Shown: positions 33,863-42,538 of the stretch, in pieces
Layout of the letters: the number at the start of each line of letters is the position of its first letter
Numbering within the stretch: the first letter of the stretch is position 1
Assembly: GCA_021325495.1 (NCBI GenBank)
Contig: JAJPGZ010000004.1
Location: 1-60,641 of the forward strand
Origin: Spartobacteria bacterium
GTDB taxonomy: Bacteria; Verrucomicrobiota; Verrucomicrobiia; Chthoniobacterales; UBA10450
Direction of reading: 5' to 3'
DNA: 60,641 bases
Notes under the pieces: model-generated
Told to the model about the DNA's origin: nothing
Database searches by the model: none
The model's input: the letters and a program-made list of their open reading frames with translations, nothing else
Position numbers and translations under genes: made by a program

Positions 33863-35881
33863 ATGCGCTGGTCCGTTGCCTTGATCGCCGGCGCGATTTT
33901 CGCGGCACCGACGATGTCGATCCTCGCGCAAACGGTCGAAGTGCGGCCGCCGAAAAGGGTGTACATCGGCCAGGTCACGATCACGACGAACGACGACGAA
34001 AGCGCGCCATCGTCGCCGAGCGAGTTCAATCCCGATCCTGGTGCGATGCAACGCGAGCGACCGGAAGCGGAAGAAGCGCCGCCGGAATTATTCCCGCCGA
34101 TTTTGCCGCAGACCCCGAATTACGGCGAGGAAGCGCTGCCGCGTTCGTTAGGCCTGCCGCGCAAAGGTGTGCGCGAAGTTGTGCCGAAACGGCGAAAGCT
34201 CGAATACGAGACGTATCCGGAATCGGAAGCAGGCGAAGGATTGCTGCCCGGATCCGAGCCCGAGCCACGGCGCTGGTTTATCGGATTCGGCCGTTGGAAA
34301 CGTTATGCCGATCCATCAACCGAGACGCCGTATCAGGAAGATCTGAAACTTTGGCATCCGTATTTGCAGAGCAAATTCAAAGGCGACGCGCCGATCATTG
34401 GTCAGGACATTTTTCTCAACATCACCGCGGAAGATTTTGCCCAGGCCGAATTTCGAAAATTGCCGACGCCAAGCGGCGTGAGCGCGGAACGGCCTAACAG
34501 CTCCGAATTTTTCGGACGGAGCGAACAATATTTTCTGGCCAACGATTTCTCGATCGGTGTCGATCTTTTCAAAGGCGAAACCGCGTTTAAGCCGGTGGAA
34601 TGGGCGCTGCGCGTGCTCGGCGTTTACAATCACAACTACATCGACGTCGAAGAACGCAACGTCGTGAACCCGAATCCGCAGAAGGGCACCACGCGTGAAA
34701 AAGATTTCTTCGCGCTCCAGGAAGCGTTCGGCGAAATCCACATTCGCGATTTGTCGAACAACTACGATTTCGTTTCGTCGCGCACCGGCATTCAGCCGTT
34801 CGTCTCCGACTTTCGCGGTTTCATTTTCAACGACACGAATCTCGGCGCCCGAATTTTCGGCAATTACGACAACAACCGCTGGCAATGGAACGTCGCCGCG
34901 TTCGACATGCTAGAGAAGGATACCTATTCCGACCTCAACGAATTCAGCCGGCGCGAACAACAAGTGTATGTCGCGAATGTTTATCGCCAGGATTTTCTTT
35001 GGCACGGCTACACCGCGCAGTTGAATTTCGTCGGCGACTTCGACAATTCGAGCCGGCATTACGACAAGAACGGATTCATCACCCGGCCGGCGCCGATTGG
35101 CATGGTGCGCGATCATTACGAGCAAATTTATTATCTCGGCTGGACCGGCGATGGACACATCGGGCGGTTCAATATTTCGCACGCGCTTTACGAAGCGTTA
35201 GGCGAAGACGGCTTCAACGAAATCGCGGGACAACGTACCGACATCAACGGCCAAATGGCGGCGCTTGAAGTGTCGATCGACAAGGATTGGATGCGGCACA
35301 AGTTGTCGATCTTTTATGCGAGCGGCGACAATGATCCGACTGACTCGCACGCCGCCGGGTTCGACACCGTGCTCGACCGCCCATTTTTCATCGGCGGCCC
35401 GTTCAGCTTTTATTCGCATCAGGGATTCAATCTCGCCGGCACCTCGGTGAATTTTAAACAGCGCGACTCGTTAGTCGTCGATTTCCGCACGAGCAAAACC
35501 GAAGGCCAGGCGAACTTCGTTAATCCCGGCGCGTTCATCGTCGGCTACGGACTCGACGCCGATGTTCTGCCGAAATTGAAAACGTTCGTGAACGTGAACT
35601 ACATCCGCACCTGCTACACCGACGTGACGCGTCTCGTGCAATTCACCAATCACGCGAGCAACGATTTCGCGATGGATTGCAGCATGGGTTTCGAATGGCG
35701 GCCATTGCTTACCGAAAACATAATCGTCACCGCCGGCGCGGGTTTTTTGATTCCGCGTTGGGGATACAAAGATCTTTTTCGCACGAACACCGTGCCCGTT
35801 CACGGATTTCCGCAGCCCGCCGCCGGAACGGTCGATGACTTTCTCTACAGCGGAATCATGACGCTGACGCTGACGTATTGA
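33863..35881 (+). CDS. Outer-membrane beta-barrel protein of the cytochrome cluster
   Basis: 672 residues: signal peptide MRWSVALIAGAIFAAP, a proline-rich periplasmic region (about 20-150), then many amphipathic strands rich in Tyr/Phe/Trp, ending LTLTY. Its TGA overlaps the ATG of the decaheme cytochrome by 4 bp, so the two proteins are made together. A barrel paired with a multiheme cytochrome suggests a porin-cytochrome conduit as in MtrAB, but I see no sequence resemblance to MtrB and treat that as hypothesis. Confidence 0.8.
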   Translation: MRWSVALIAGAIFAAPTMSILAQTVEVRPPKRVYIGQVTITTNDDESAPSSPSEFNPDPGAMQRERPEAEEAPPELFPPILPQTPNYGEEALPRSLGLPRKGVREVVPKRRKLEYETYPESEAGEGLLPGSEPEPRRWFIGFGRWKRYADPSTETPYQEDLKLWHPYLQSKFKGDAPIIGQDIFLNITAEDFAQAEFRKLPTPSGVSAERPNSSEFFGRSEQYFLANDFSIGVDLFKGETAFKPVEWALRVLGVYNHNYIDVEERNVVNPNPQKGTTREKDFFALQEAFGEIHIRDLSNNYDFVSSRTGIQPFVSDFRGFIFNDTNLGARIFGNYDNNRWQWNVAAFDMLEKDTYSDLNEFSRREQQVYVANVYRQDFLWHGYTAQLNFVGDFDNSSRHYDKNGFITRPAPIGMVRDHYEQIYYLGWTGDGHIGRFNISHALYEALGEDGFNEIAGQRTDINGQMAALEVSIDKDWMRHKLSIFYASGDNDPTDSHAAGFDTVLDRPFFIGGPFSFYSHQGFNLAGTSVNFKQRDSLVVDFRTSKTEGQANFVNPGAFIVGYGLDADVLPKLKTFVNVNYIRTCYTDVTRLVQFTNHASNDFAMDCSMGFEWRPLLTENIIVTAGAGFLIPRWGYKDLFRTNTVPVHGFPQPAAGTVDDFLYSGIMTLTLTY

Positions 35882-38800
35882 TGAAACGCGTCGCGCTCAT
35901 TTTCGTTTTGGTCGCGCGAGTTTTATTGGCGCAAGACTCTGGTTACGGTCCGCCGACATCCGCTCCCGTTATAAGATCGACAACTGCAAGATCGACAATT
36001 CCGCCGCGAAACTGGATCGACCAAACGCACGCGGAAGCGAACGCGAAAAGCGCCGGTTGCTTGCAATGTCATCAAGGCGTCGAGCCGATGCACAAGGATA
36101 CCGATCACGTCGTGCTCGGGTGCATTGATTGTCACGGCGGAAATCCGGCGCGCGGCCTAACGAAAGAACAGGCGCACATTTTGCCGAAGAACAAAGAGTT
36201 TTGGAAAACGTCGGCCAATCCACCGCGCTCGGACGTTTGGCTTAATCACGAATCCGCCGAGTTCATCCAGTTCATGAATCCCGGCGATTTGCGTGTCGCC
36301 GAGAAAACGTGCGGGCTTTGTCACGGCGAGATCGTGCGCAATGTCGATCATTCCATGATGAACCACGGCGCCATGCTCTGGGGCGCCGCTCTATATAATA
36401 ATGGCGCGTATCCGCAGAAAAACTATCGCTTCGGTCAGGCCTACGGCGCTGACGGAATCCCGCTCAAGATCGACAACTACACGCCGGTCACGGCCGAAGA
36501 CACGCGCGTCCACGGCATTCTCCCGTTTCTCGAACCGCTCCCGCGATTCAATCTTTCGAATCCCGGAAACATTCTGCGCATTTTCGAAAAAGGCGGACGC
36601 GAACAGCTTTCGTTAGGCCTGCCCACGCAATCCGAGCCACCCGGAAAACCGGAGCGACGTTTGTCACAACGCGGACTCGGTACCTTGAATCGCACCGATC
36701 CGGTATTTCTCGGCCTGCAAAAAACGCGACTGCACGATCCGTTGTTAGGCTTTCTCGGTTCGAACGATCATCCGGGCGATTATCGATCGAGCGGCTGCTC
36801 GGCCTGTCATGTTGTTTACGCGAACGATCGCTCGCCGACGAACTCCGGATGGTGGAGCAAGTACGGTCATCAAGGTTTGAGTTTCTCCGCCGACGAAACG
36901 ATTCCGAAAGCGGAGCGCGGTCATCCGATCATTCACCAATTCACGCGCGCGATTCCCTCGAGCCAATGCATGAACTGCCACATGCATCAGGGGAATTTGT
37001 TCGTGAATCCGTATCTCGGTTACACGTGGTGGGACCAGGAAACCGACGGCGAATTCATGTATCCGACCGAGCAACACGATCCAACCGACGCCGAGCTCGT
37101 AAGATCGACAATGGAAAATCCGGAGGCCGCGGCCGCGCGCGGACTTTGGGGCGACAAAGATTTTCTCGATCGCGTCGCGGAATTAAATCCGCAACTCAAA
37201 CATACGCAGTTCGCCGATTACCACGGACACGGCTGGGTCTTTCGCGCGATCTTCAAACACGACCGCAAAGGCAACTTGTTAGACCTGGACGACAACAAGA
37301 TCGACATGAACGATCCGCAGAAGTTCGCGAAGGCCGTGCACTTGAAGGACGTCCATCTCGCGCACGGCATGCAATGCGCCGATTGTCACTTCGATGTCGA
37401 TGTTCACGGCAACGGCATGCTTTATGGCGAGCCGCGCAACGCGACCACGATCAATTGCATCGACTGCCACGGCACGATCGACAAACGGCCGTCGTTAGTC
37501 ACGACGGGCAACGCCGGCGCGATCGATTTGCTCAACAACAGCAACACGCCGTGGGGTCCGCGTTTCAGTTGGGAAGGAACGAAATTGTTTCAGCAATCAA
37601 CCATGTCGCCGGACACGCGTTGGGAAATTCCGCAGACGATCGACACGATTGATCCGCTCTCGCCGCATTACAATCCGAAGTCAGCTTACGCGAAAACATT
37701 GCGGCGCGATGGAAGGAGTTGGGGCGGACTCGTTAGTCTGGGGAGCACAGGCGGCCCGCCTGTGGCGGGTGGCGGCTCGCCCGCCGAAGATGTCGCGGCG
37801 AGCCGCCGCGACCAGCAGGCCAGCGGCCTGCGCTCCCCGGAATCAGAATCGCAAGATCGACATGTACATCTCGCGCACGACAACTCGGCGATGGATTGCC
37901 AAATTTGTCACACGTCGTGGGCGACAAGTTGTTTCGGTTGCCATCTGCCGATGAAAGCGAACCAGCGCGTCGCGCAAAATAAATTCGAAGGCGTGACCGA
38001 TCGAAACTTCACCACCTACAACCCGCAAGTCGTGCGCGACGACGTTTTCATGCTCGGTATCGACGGCACGGTGAAGAAAAATCGGATGGCGGTGCTGCGT
38101 TCGTCGAGCGCCGTCGTCGTCAGTTCGCAGAATGCGAATCGCGAATGGGTTTACTCGCAGCAGCAAACATTTTCGACGGAAGGTTACAGCGGCCAGGCGT
38201 TCAATCCCCATTTTCCGCACACGACTTCGAGTGTCGGGACGACGAAGAATTGCACCGACTGCCATTTGTCGAAGCAAAACGACAACAACGCGTGGATGAC
38301 GCAGTTGTTAGGCTTTGGAACGGGGACGGTGAATTTCTTCGGGCGTTACGCGTATGTCGGCGAAGGCCGCGAAGGATTGCATGCGGTCGTGTGGACGGAG
38401 CGCGACGAGCCGCAGGCGGCGATCGGAAGTCATCTGCAATCGATCGCCTACCCCGCGAACTACAAGAAACATGTCGATCTTGGCGGAGAATTGCAGGAAG
38501 CGTACGAACATTCCGGTCACGACATTCAGGATATCTGGTTGCGCGGCGAATATCTTTACACCGCGAACGGCCACGGCGGTTTCGAAGTGTTCGACGTCGC
38601 GAACATCGACCAAAAAGGATTTTCCGAGCGCATCGTGAGCGCGCCGGTGTCGCCGTTAGGCCAGCGCACGCGCATCAACACGAAATACGCCACGAGCATT
38701 GCGCTGCCGAGCACGCTCGCGCTCGATCCGTTGCGCAACCACCTTCCCGAAAACGAAGAACAGCCGATCGATATTTTCTACGGCTACGTTTACATCTCCG

Positions 38801-39813
38801 ATCGCGAAGAAGGACTCGTCAACGTCTTCGTCGGCACGTTGGTGGATGGAAATCCGGACAATAATTTCCTGAAGGAAAGCGAAACGATTCGCTTCAATCC
38901 GAACGGCGTGCTGACCGGCGCGACTTTTGTCGCTGCGGCGGGACATCGGCTTTACATGACGACGCCGCGCGGATTGTTCGTGATCGATGTGCACGACCCG
39001 ACGCATCCGCAGATTGTTGGCGAACTAACGAGCGGCTTTCTCCGCAATCCGCGCTGCATTGCGGTGCAGTTTCGTTACGGATTCATCACGGACGATGACG
39101 GAATGAAAGTTGTCGATCTTACCGAACCCGATCGACCAGTGCCGGTGAAGCACGCGCTTGTTAGGCTGAATCACACGGGACGTTTGTATGTGGCGCGCAC
39201 ATACGCTTACGTCGCGAACGGTCCGGAAGGTCTCGCGATTGTCGACGTGGAAAATCCGGAGCGCCCGCGACTCGATCAAATGTTCAACGCTAATGGCGCA
39301 TTGAACGACACACGCGCGGTGCAAGTTGGCAGCGTGAGCGCGTCCGAGTTCGCGCTCGTGGCCGACGGCAAAAATGGATTGCGCGTCGTGCAATTGATTT
39401 CGCCGGACACGGTCGCGGGCGCGCAAGGATTCAGTCCGCGGCCGAATCCGAAATTGATCGCGACTTATCACACGAAAGGCGAAGCGATTTGCGTTTCGCG
39501 CGGACTCGAACGCGATCGCGTGGTGGATGAAACGGGCGGACAAACCGTTGTCTTCGGTCGTCGCGGCTCGCGGCCGTTTCACCTCGATGAGATGGAGCGC
39601 TTTTATCGAAGATCGACATCTACCGATGAAAAGAATGTCGCAAGCAAAGGCGATCTTTATTTCGTCGAAGACGTCGCCGTTTCCGGCGGAGTGTTGCAGA
39701 CAAAAAGTGGAATGACGTTAACGCCGCTGCCGACACCGACGCTATCCGCGCCGCCGTTGAATTTGCCGGGCGAACCGGAAATCGAGCCGAGCGCGATTCC
39801 TTCGCCGAAATAA
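35878..39813 (+). CDS. Decaheme c-type cytochrome with C-terminal LVIVD-like propeller repeats
   Basis: 1311 residues with a short signal peptide. Ten CxxCH heme sites are visible (CLQCH, CIDCH, CGLCH, CSACH, CMNCH, CADCH, CIDCH, CQICH, CFGCH, CTDCH), all before about residue 805. After that come at least five repeats of the LVIVD type (FEVFDVANIDQ, LFVIDVHDPTHP, MKVVDLTEPDRP, LAIVDVENPERP, LRVVQLISPD). The last 40 residues are proline-rich. Exported and probably surface or periplasmic. A 99-bp palindromic repeat is embedded in frame between hemes 7 and 8. Seven 10-mer copies lie in its first two-thirds. Confidence 0.9.
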   Translation: MMKRVALIFVLVARVLLAQDSGYGPPTSAPVIRSTTARSTIPPRNWIDQTHAEANAKSAGCLQCHQGVEPMHKDTDHVVLGCIDCHGGNPARGLTKEQAHILPKNKEFWKTSANPPRSDVWLNHESAEFIQFMNPGDLRVAEKTCGLCHGEIVRNVDHSMMNHGAMLWGAALYNNGAYPQKNYRFGQAYGADGIPLKIDNYTPVTAEDTRVHGILPFLEPLPRFNLSNPGNILRIFEKGGREQLSLGLPTQSEPPGKPERRLSQRGLGTLNRTDPVFLGLQKTRLHDPLLGFLGSNDHPGDYRSSGCSACHVVYANDRSPTNSGWWSKYGHQGLSFSADETIPKAERGHPIIHQFTRAIPSSQCMNCHMHQGNLFVNPYLGYTWWDQETDGEFMYPTEQHDPTDAELVRSTMENPEAAAARGLWGDKDFLDRVAELNPQLKHTQFADYHGHGWVFRAIFKHDRKGNLLDLDDNKIDMNDPQKFAKAVHLKDVHLAHGMQCADCHFDVDVHGNGMLYGEPRNATTINCIDCHGTIDKRPSLVTTGNAGAIDLLNNSNTPWGPRFSWEGTKLFQQSTMSPDTRWEIPQTIDTIDPLSPHYNPKSAYAKTLRRDGRSWGGLVSLGSTGGPPVAGGGSPAEDVAASRRDQQASGLRSPESESQDRHVHLAHDNSAMDCQICHTSWATSCFGCHLPMKANQRVAQNKFEGVTDRNFTTYNPQVVRDDVFMLGIDGTVKKNRMAVLRSSSAVVVSSQNANREWVYSQQQTFSTEGYSGQAFNPHFPHTTSSVGTTKNCTDCHLSKQNDNNAWMTQLLGFGTGTVNFFGRYAYVGEGREGLHAVVWTERDEPQAAIGSHLQSIAYPANYKKHVDLGGELQEAYEHSGHDIQDIWLRGEYLYTANGHGGFEVFDVANIDQKGFSERIVSAPVSPLGQRTRINTKYATSIALPSTLALDPLRNHLPENEEQPIDIFYGYVYISDREEGLVNVFVGTLVDGNPDNNFLKESETIRFNPNGVLTGATFVAAAGHRLYMTTPRGLFVIDVHDPTHPQIVGELTSGFLRNPRCIAVQFRYGFITDDDGMKVVDLTEPDRPVPVKHALVRLNHTGRLYVARTYAYVANGPEGLAIVDVENPERPRLDQMFNANGALNDTRAVQVGSVSASEFALVADGKNGLRVVQLISPDTVAGAQGFSPRPNPKLIATYHTKGEAICVSRGLERDRVVDETGGQTVVFGRRGSRPFHLDEMERFYRRSTSTDEKNVASKGDLYFVEDVAVSGGVLQTKSGMTLTPLPTPTLSAPPLNLPGEPEIEPSAIPSPK
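35973..35997 (+). repeat. Tandem pair of the 10-mer, 15-bp period, coding
   Basis: Two AAGATCGACA copies 15 bp apart, spacer ACTGC, near the mature N-terminus of the decaheme cytochrome (read RSTTARST). Confidence 0.9.
37740..37838. repeat. Palindromic MITE-like repeat inside the decaheme gene, in frame
   Basis: 99 bp, GGGGAGCACAGGCGGCCC at the left end and GGCCAGCGGCCTGCGCTCCCC at the right, inner stem GGCGGCTCGCC/GGCGAGCCGCC. It is the same family as 31994-32095. It is read as 33 codons (GSTGGPPVAGGG to SGLRSP), a low-complexity Gly/Ala/Ser/Pro insert between heme-binding modules, and does not break the frame. Confidence 0.85.
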
Positions 39814-39849
39814 ATTGCGGCGCGCGTTCGCGATTTAGTAAAAGGGCAC

Positions 39850-40080
39850 ATGCCCGACAAGAACATCAAGCACCCGCTCAACGCGCCCGGACCTTACTAC
39901 GTCGACACTACCTGCACGATGTGTCGCAATTGTCTGGAAGAAGCGCCGATGCTTTTGACGGTGGTCGATGACGAGACCGCAGTTTATTTTAATCGCCAGC
40001 CGGCGAATGACGAGGAAACCGCGGCGGCGCAACGCGCGCTCGAAGTTTGTCCGACGCTTTCGATCGGCAACGACGGCTAA
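39850..40080 (+). CDS. Small [4Fe-4S] ferredoxin
   Basis: 76 residues with Cys at CTMCRNC (C-x2-C-x2-C) and a distant Cys-Pro in ALEVCPT, the pattern of single-cluster ferredoxins. It is cytoplasmic (no signal). Lying 36 bp after the decaheme gene and before two flavin reductases, it could carry electrons between NADPH and an unknown partner. Confidence 0.9.
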   Translation: MPDKNIKHPLNAPGPYYVDTTCTMCRNCLEEAPMLLTVVDDETAVYFNRQPANDEETAAAQRALEVCPTLSIGNDG

Positions 40081-40090
40081 ACTTCTCACC

Positions 40091-40182
40091 TGTCATGTTG
40101 AGCGAAGCGAAACATCTCTCGCTATTCTGTTTTGTCGCTCTAAGGAAATGATATGAGATTCTTCGCTTCGCTCAGAATGACA
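40091..40182. repeat. Palindromic MITE-like repeat, GAGCGAAG family, copy 2
   Basis: Arms 40091-40117 (beginning TGTCATGTTGAGCGAAGCG) and 40156-40182 (ending CGCTCAGAATGACA) around a 38-bp centre. Related to 14321-14395. It fills the gap between the ferredoxin stop and the first CysJ-like gene, ending about 12 bp before its ATG. Confidence 0.8.
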
Positions 40183-40193
40183 GAGTGAGTGTT

Positions 40194-41324
40194 ATGCCGG
40201 GTCCTTACACGCGGGCGAATCCGTTTCCGGCAAGGTTAAAGACGAACCGCAAACTCTGCGGCGAAGATTCCGAAAAAGACACGCGCCATTTCGTGCTCGA
40301 TCTCAAAGATTGGGGATTGAATTACGAGGTCGGCGATTCGATGACGGTCTGGCCGACGAACGATCCCGCGCTGGTCGATGAAATCATCGCGACGTTAAAA
40401 TGCAAAGGCGATGAAGCGGTGAAAAGTCCGATGCGCGAAACGAATTTGCGCGATGCGTTGCTGAGCGACTGCCGCATCACCCAGACATCGCCGAAATTTT
40501 TGAAAGCGATTTCGGAGAAGGCGGTGAACGGCGCGCCGTTGCTCACGGAGTTGATGAAGCCGGAGCGAAAGGACGATCTCGATAAATATCTTTGGGGCAT
40601 GGAGGTGATCGATTTTCTGATCGAGCATCCGTCGATCAAGTGGACGCCGCAGGAGTTCGTCGACACTCTCGCGAAATTGATGCCGCGTTTGTATTCGATC
40701 TCGTCGAGCCTGAAGGCGCATCCGGACGAAGTGCATTTCACGATCGACGTCGTGCGTTACGAAAGTCGCGGTCGCGAACGCAAAGGTGTTTGCTCAGCTT
40801 TTCTGGCCGAGCGCGCGGAGAAATCTTCGATTCCGGTTTTCCCGAATCCATCGCGATTTCGTCTTCCCGAAGATGGCAATGTGCCGATCATCATGGTCGG
40901 CCCCGGAACCGGCATCGCGCCCTTCCGCGCGTTTTTGCAAGATCGACAATCGACCGGCGCGAAGGGAAAAAACTGGCTCTTCTTCGGTTCGCAGCACAAG
41001 CACTGCGATTATTTTTACGAAGACGAGCTCGAAAAAATGAAAGCGGATGGATTTCTCACGCGGCTCGACTGCGCCTGGTCGCGCGATTCGAAAGATAAAT
41101 CGTACGTGCAACACAAGATGCTCGAGAACGCGGCCGAGATTTGGAAATGGATCGACGAAGGCGCGCACTTTTTCGTTTGCGGTGACGCGCGGCGGATGGC
41201 GAAAGATGTCGATGCCGCCTTGCGTACGATCATTGAGAAAGAGGGCGGAAAAACGGTCGAACAAACGAACGAACACGTCGAGAAGCTGAAAGCGGACAAG
41301 CGTTACAAGCGCGACGTTTACTAA
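40194..41324 (+). CDS. CysJ-like NADPH:flavin oxidoreductase without FMN domain, copy 1
   Basis: About 376 residues equal to the FAD/NADPH half of the sulfite reductase flavoprotein. Visible are the FAD motif RLYSISSS, the NADPH motif GPGTGIAPFRAFLQ, WLFFGSQ, VCGDARRMAKDV and C-terminal KRYKRDVY. The N-terminal flavodoxin domain is absent, so electrons must go to a separate carrier, perhaps the adjacent ferredoxin. GTG at 40185 is an alternative start. The motif reads QDRQ at 40940, and the stop TAA begins another copy (41323). Confidence 0.9.
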   Translation: MPGPYTRANPFPARLKTNRKLCGEDSEKDTRHFVLDLKDWGLNYEVGDSMTVWPTNDPALVDEIIATLKCKGDEAVKSPMRETNLRDALLSDCRITQTSPKFLKAISEKAVNGAPLLTELMKPERKDDLDKYLWGMEVIDFLIEHPSIKWTPQEFVDTLAKLMPRLYSISSSLKAHPDEVHFTIDVVRYESRGRERKGVCSAFLAERAEKSSIPVFPNPSRFRLPEDGNVPIIMVGPGTGIAPFRAFLQDRQSTGAKGKNWLFFGSQHKHCDYFYEDELEKMKADGFLTRLDCAWSRDSKDKSYVQHKMLENAAEIWKWIDEGAHFFVCGDARRMAKDVDAALRTIIEKEGGKTVEQTNEHVEKLKADKRYKRDVY

Positions 41325-41368
41325 GATCGACAACGATATTTGCGACGATCCGATATCGCCGCTAGAGA

Positions 41369-42538
41369 ATGCGAATGTCCGAAGTCAGCGCTCCACCAAA
41401 ATCCGCTGCGTCGCAATGGACGCGCGCGAATCCATTTCCGGCCAAGCTGCGGGTGAACCGCCGGCTCAGCACCGAAGAATCGGAAAAGGACACGCGACAT
41501 TTCGAGCTCGACCTAACGAATTGGGGTTTAAGTTACGAGCCGGGTGATTCGATCGCGGTTTATGCGTCGAACGATCCGCAACTTGTCGATGAAATCATTC
41601 GCGCGCTCGGCGCGAAAGGCGACGAACCGGTGCCGGCGGCGAAAACGACAAAGCCGTTTCGCGAAGCGCTCCTGCGCGATTTTTCCATCACGCAACCGCC
41701 GCCGAAGTTTTTGAAAGCGATCGTCGAGCGCGCGTCGGCCGCGCCGATGCTGAAGGAGTTGCTGCACCCCGATCGCAAACATGACCTCGAAAATTTTCTC
41801 TGGGGTTCGGAGATCATTGATTTTCTGGTCGAACATCCGTCGGCAAAATTTGCGCCCGAAGAATTCGTCGGTCTGCTCACGAAACTGCAGCCGCGGTTGT
41901 ATTCGGTCGCGTCGAGTCTGCGCGCGTTTCCCGATCAGGTGCATTTCATCATCGACGTGGTGCGTTACGAAAGTAACGGGCGGCAGCGCAAAGGTGTGGC
42001 GTCCACTTTTCTGGCCGAGCGCGCCGAAAATGTGCCGGTGCCGGTTTATCCGACGACGGCGAAACATTTTCACATGCCGGAGGATGGAAACACGCCGCTC
42101 ATCATGATCGGGCCGGGCACGGGCGTGGCGCCGTTCCGCGCTTTTTTGCAAGATCGACAAGTACTCGGCGCGAAGGGACGGAACTGGCTTTTCTTCGGCG
42201 CGCAGCGCGAAGCGTGCGATTACGCTTACCGCGACGAGTTCCATCAAATGAAACAGGATGGACTGCTCACGCGACTCGATTGCGCGTTCTCGCGCGATCA
42301 GGCGCACAAGATTTACGTGCAACATCGCATGCTCGAGAACGCGGCTGAGATTTGGAAATGGATCGACGGCGACGGTGCGCAGTTTTTTGTTTGCGGCGAC
42401 GCCAAACGGATGGCGAAAGATGTCGATGCGGCTTTGCGCACGATCGTGCAGCAACAGGGCGGAAAGTCGGTCGAAGAAGCGAACGAATACGTCGAGAAAC
42501 TTAAAAACGACAAACGATACAAGCGCGACGTTTACTAA
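41369..42538 (+). CDS. CysJ-like NADPH:flavin oxidoreductase without FMN domain, copy 2
   Basis: 389 residues, clearly a tandem paralog of the preceding gene over its whole length. RLYSVASS, GPGTGVAPFRAFLQ, WLFFGAQ, VCGDAKRMAKDV and KRYKRDVY are all kept. It has a slightly longer N-terminus (SEVSAPPKSAASQ). The 10-mer copies at 42150 (QDRQ) and at the stop codon (42537) are at the same positions as in copy 1, so they probably predate or were kept after the duplication. Confidence 0.9.
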   Translation: MRMSEVSAPPKSAASQWTRANPFPAKLRVNRRLSTEESEKDTRHFELDLTNWGLSYEPGDSIAVYASNDPQLVDEIIRALGAKGDEPVPAAKTTKPFREALLRDFSITQPPPKFLKAIVERASAAPMLKELLHPDRKHDLENFLWGSEIIDFLVEHPSAKFAPEEFVGLLTKLQPRLYSVASSLRAFPDQVHFIIDVVRYESNGRQRKGVASTFLAERAENVPVPVYPTTAKHFHMPEDGNTPLIMIGPGTGVAPFRAFLQDRQVLGAKGRNWLFFGAQREACDYAYRDEFHQMKQDGLLTRLDCAFSRDQAHKIYVQHRMLENAAEIWKWIDGDGAQFFVCGDAKRMAKDVDAALRTIVQQQGGKSVEEANEYVEKLKNDKRYKRDVY

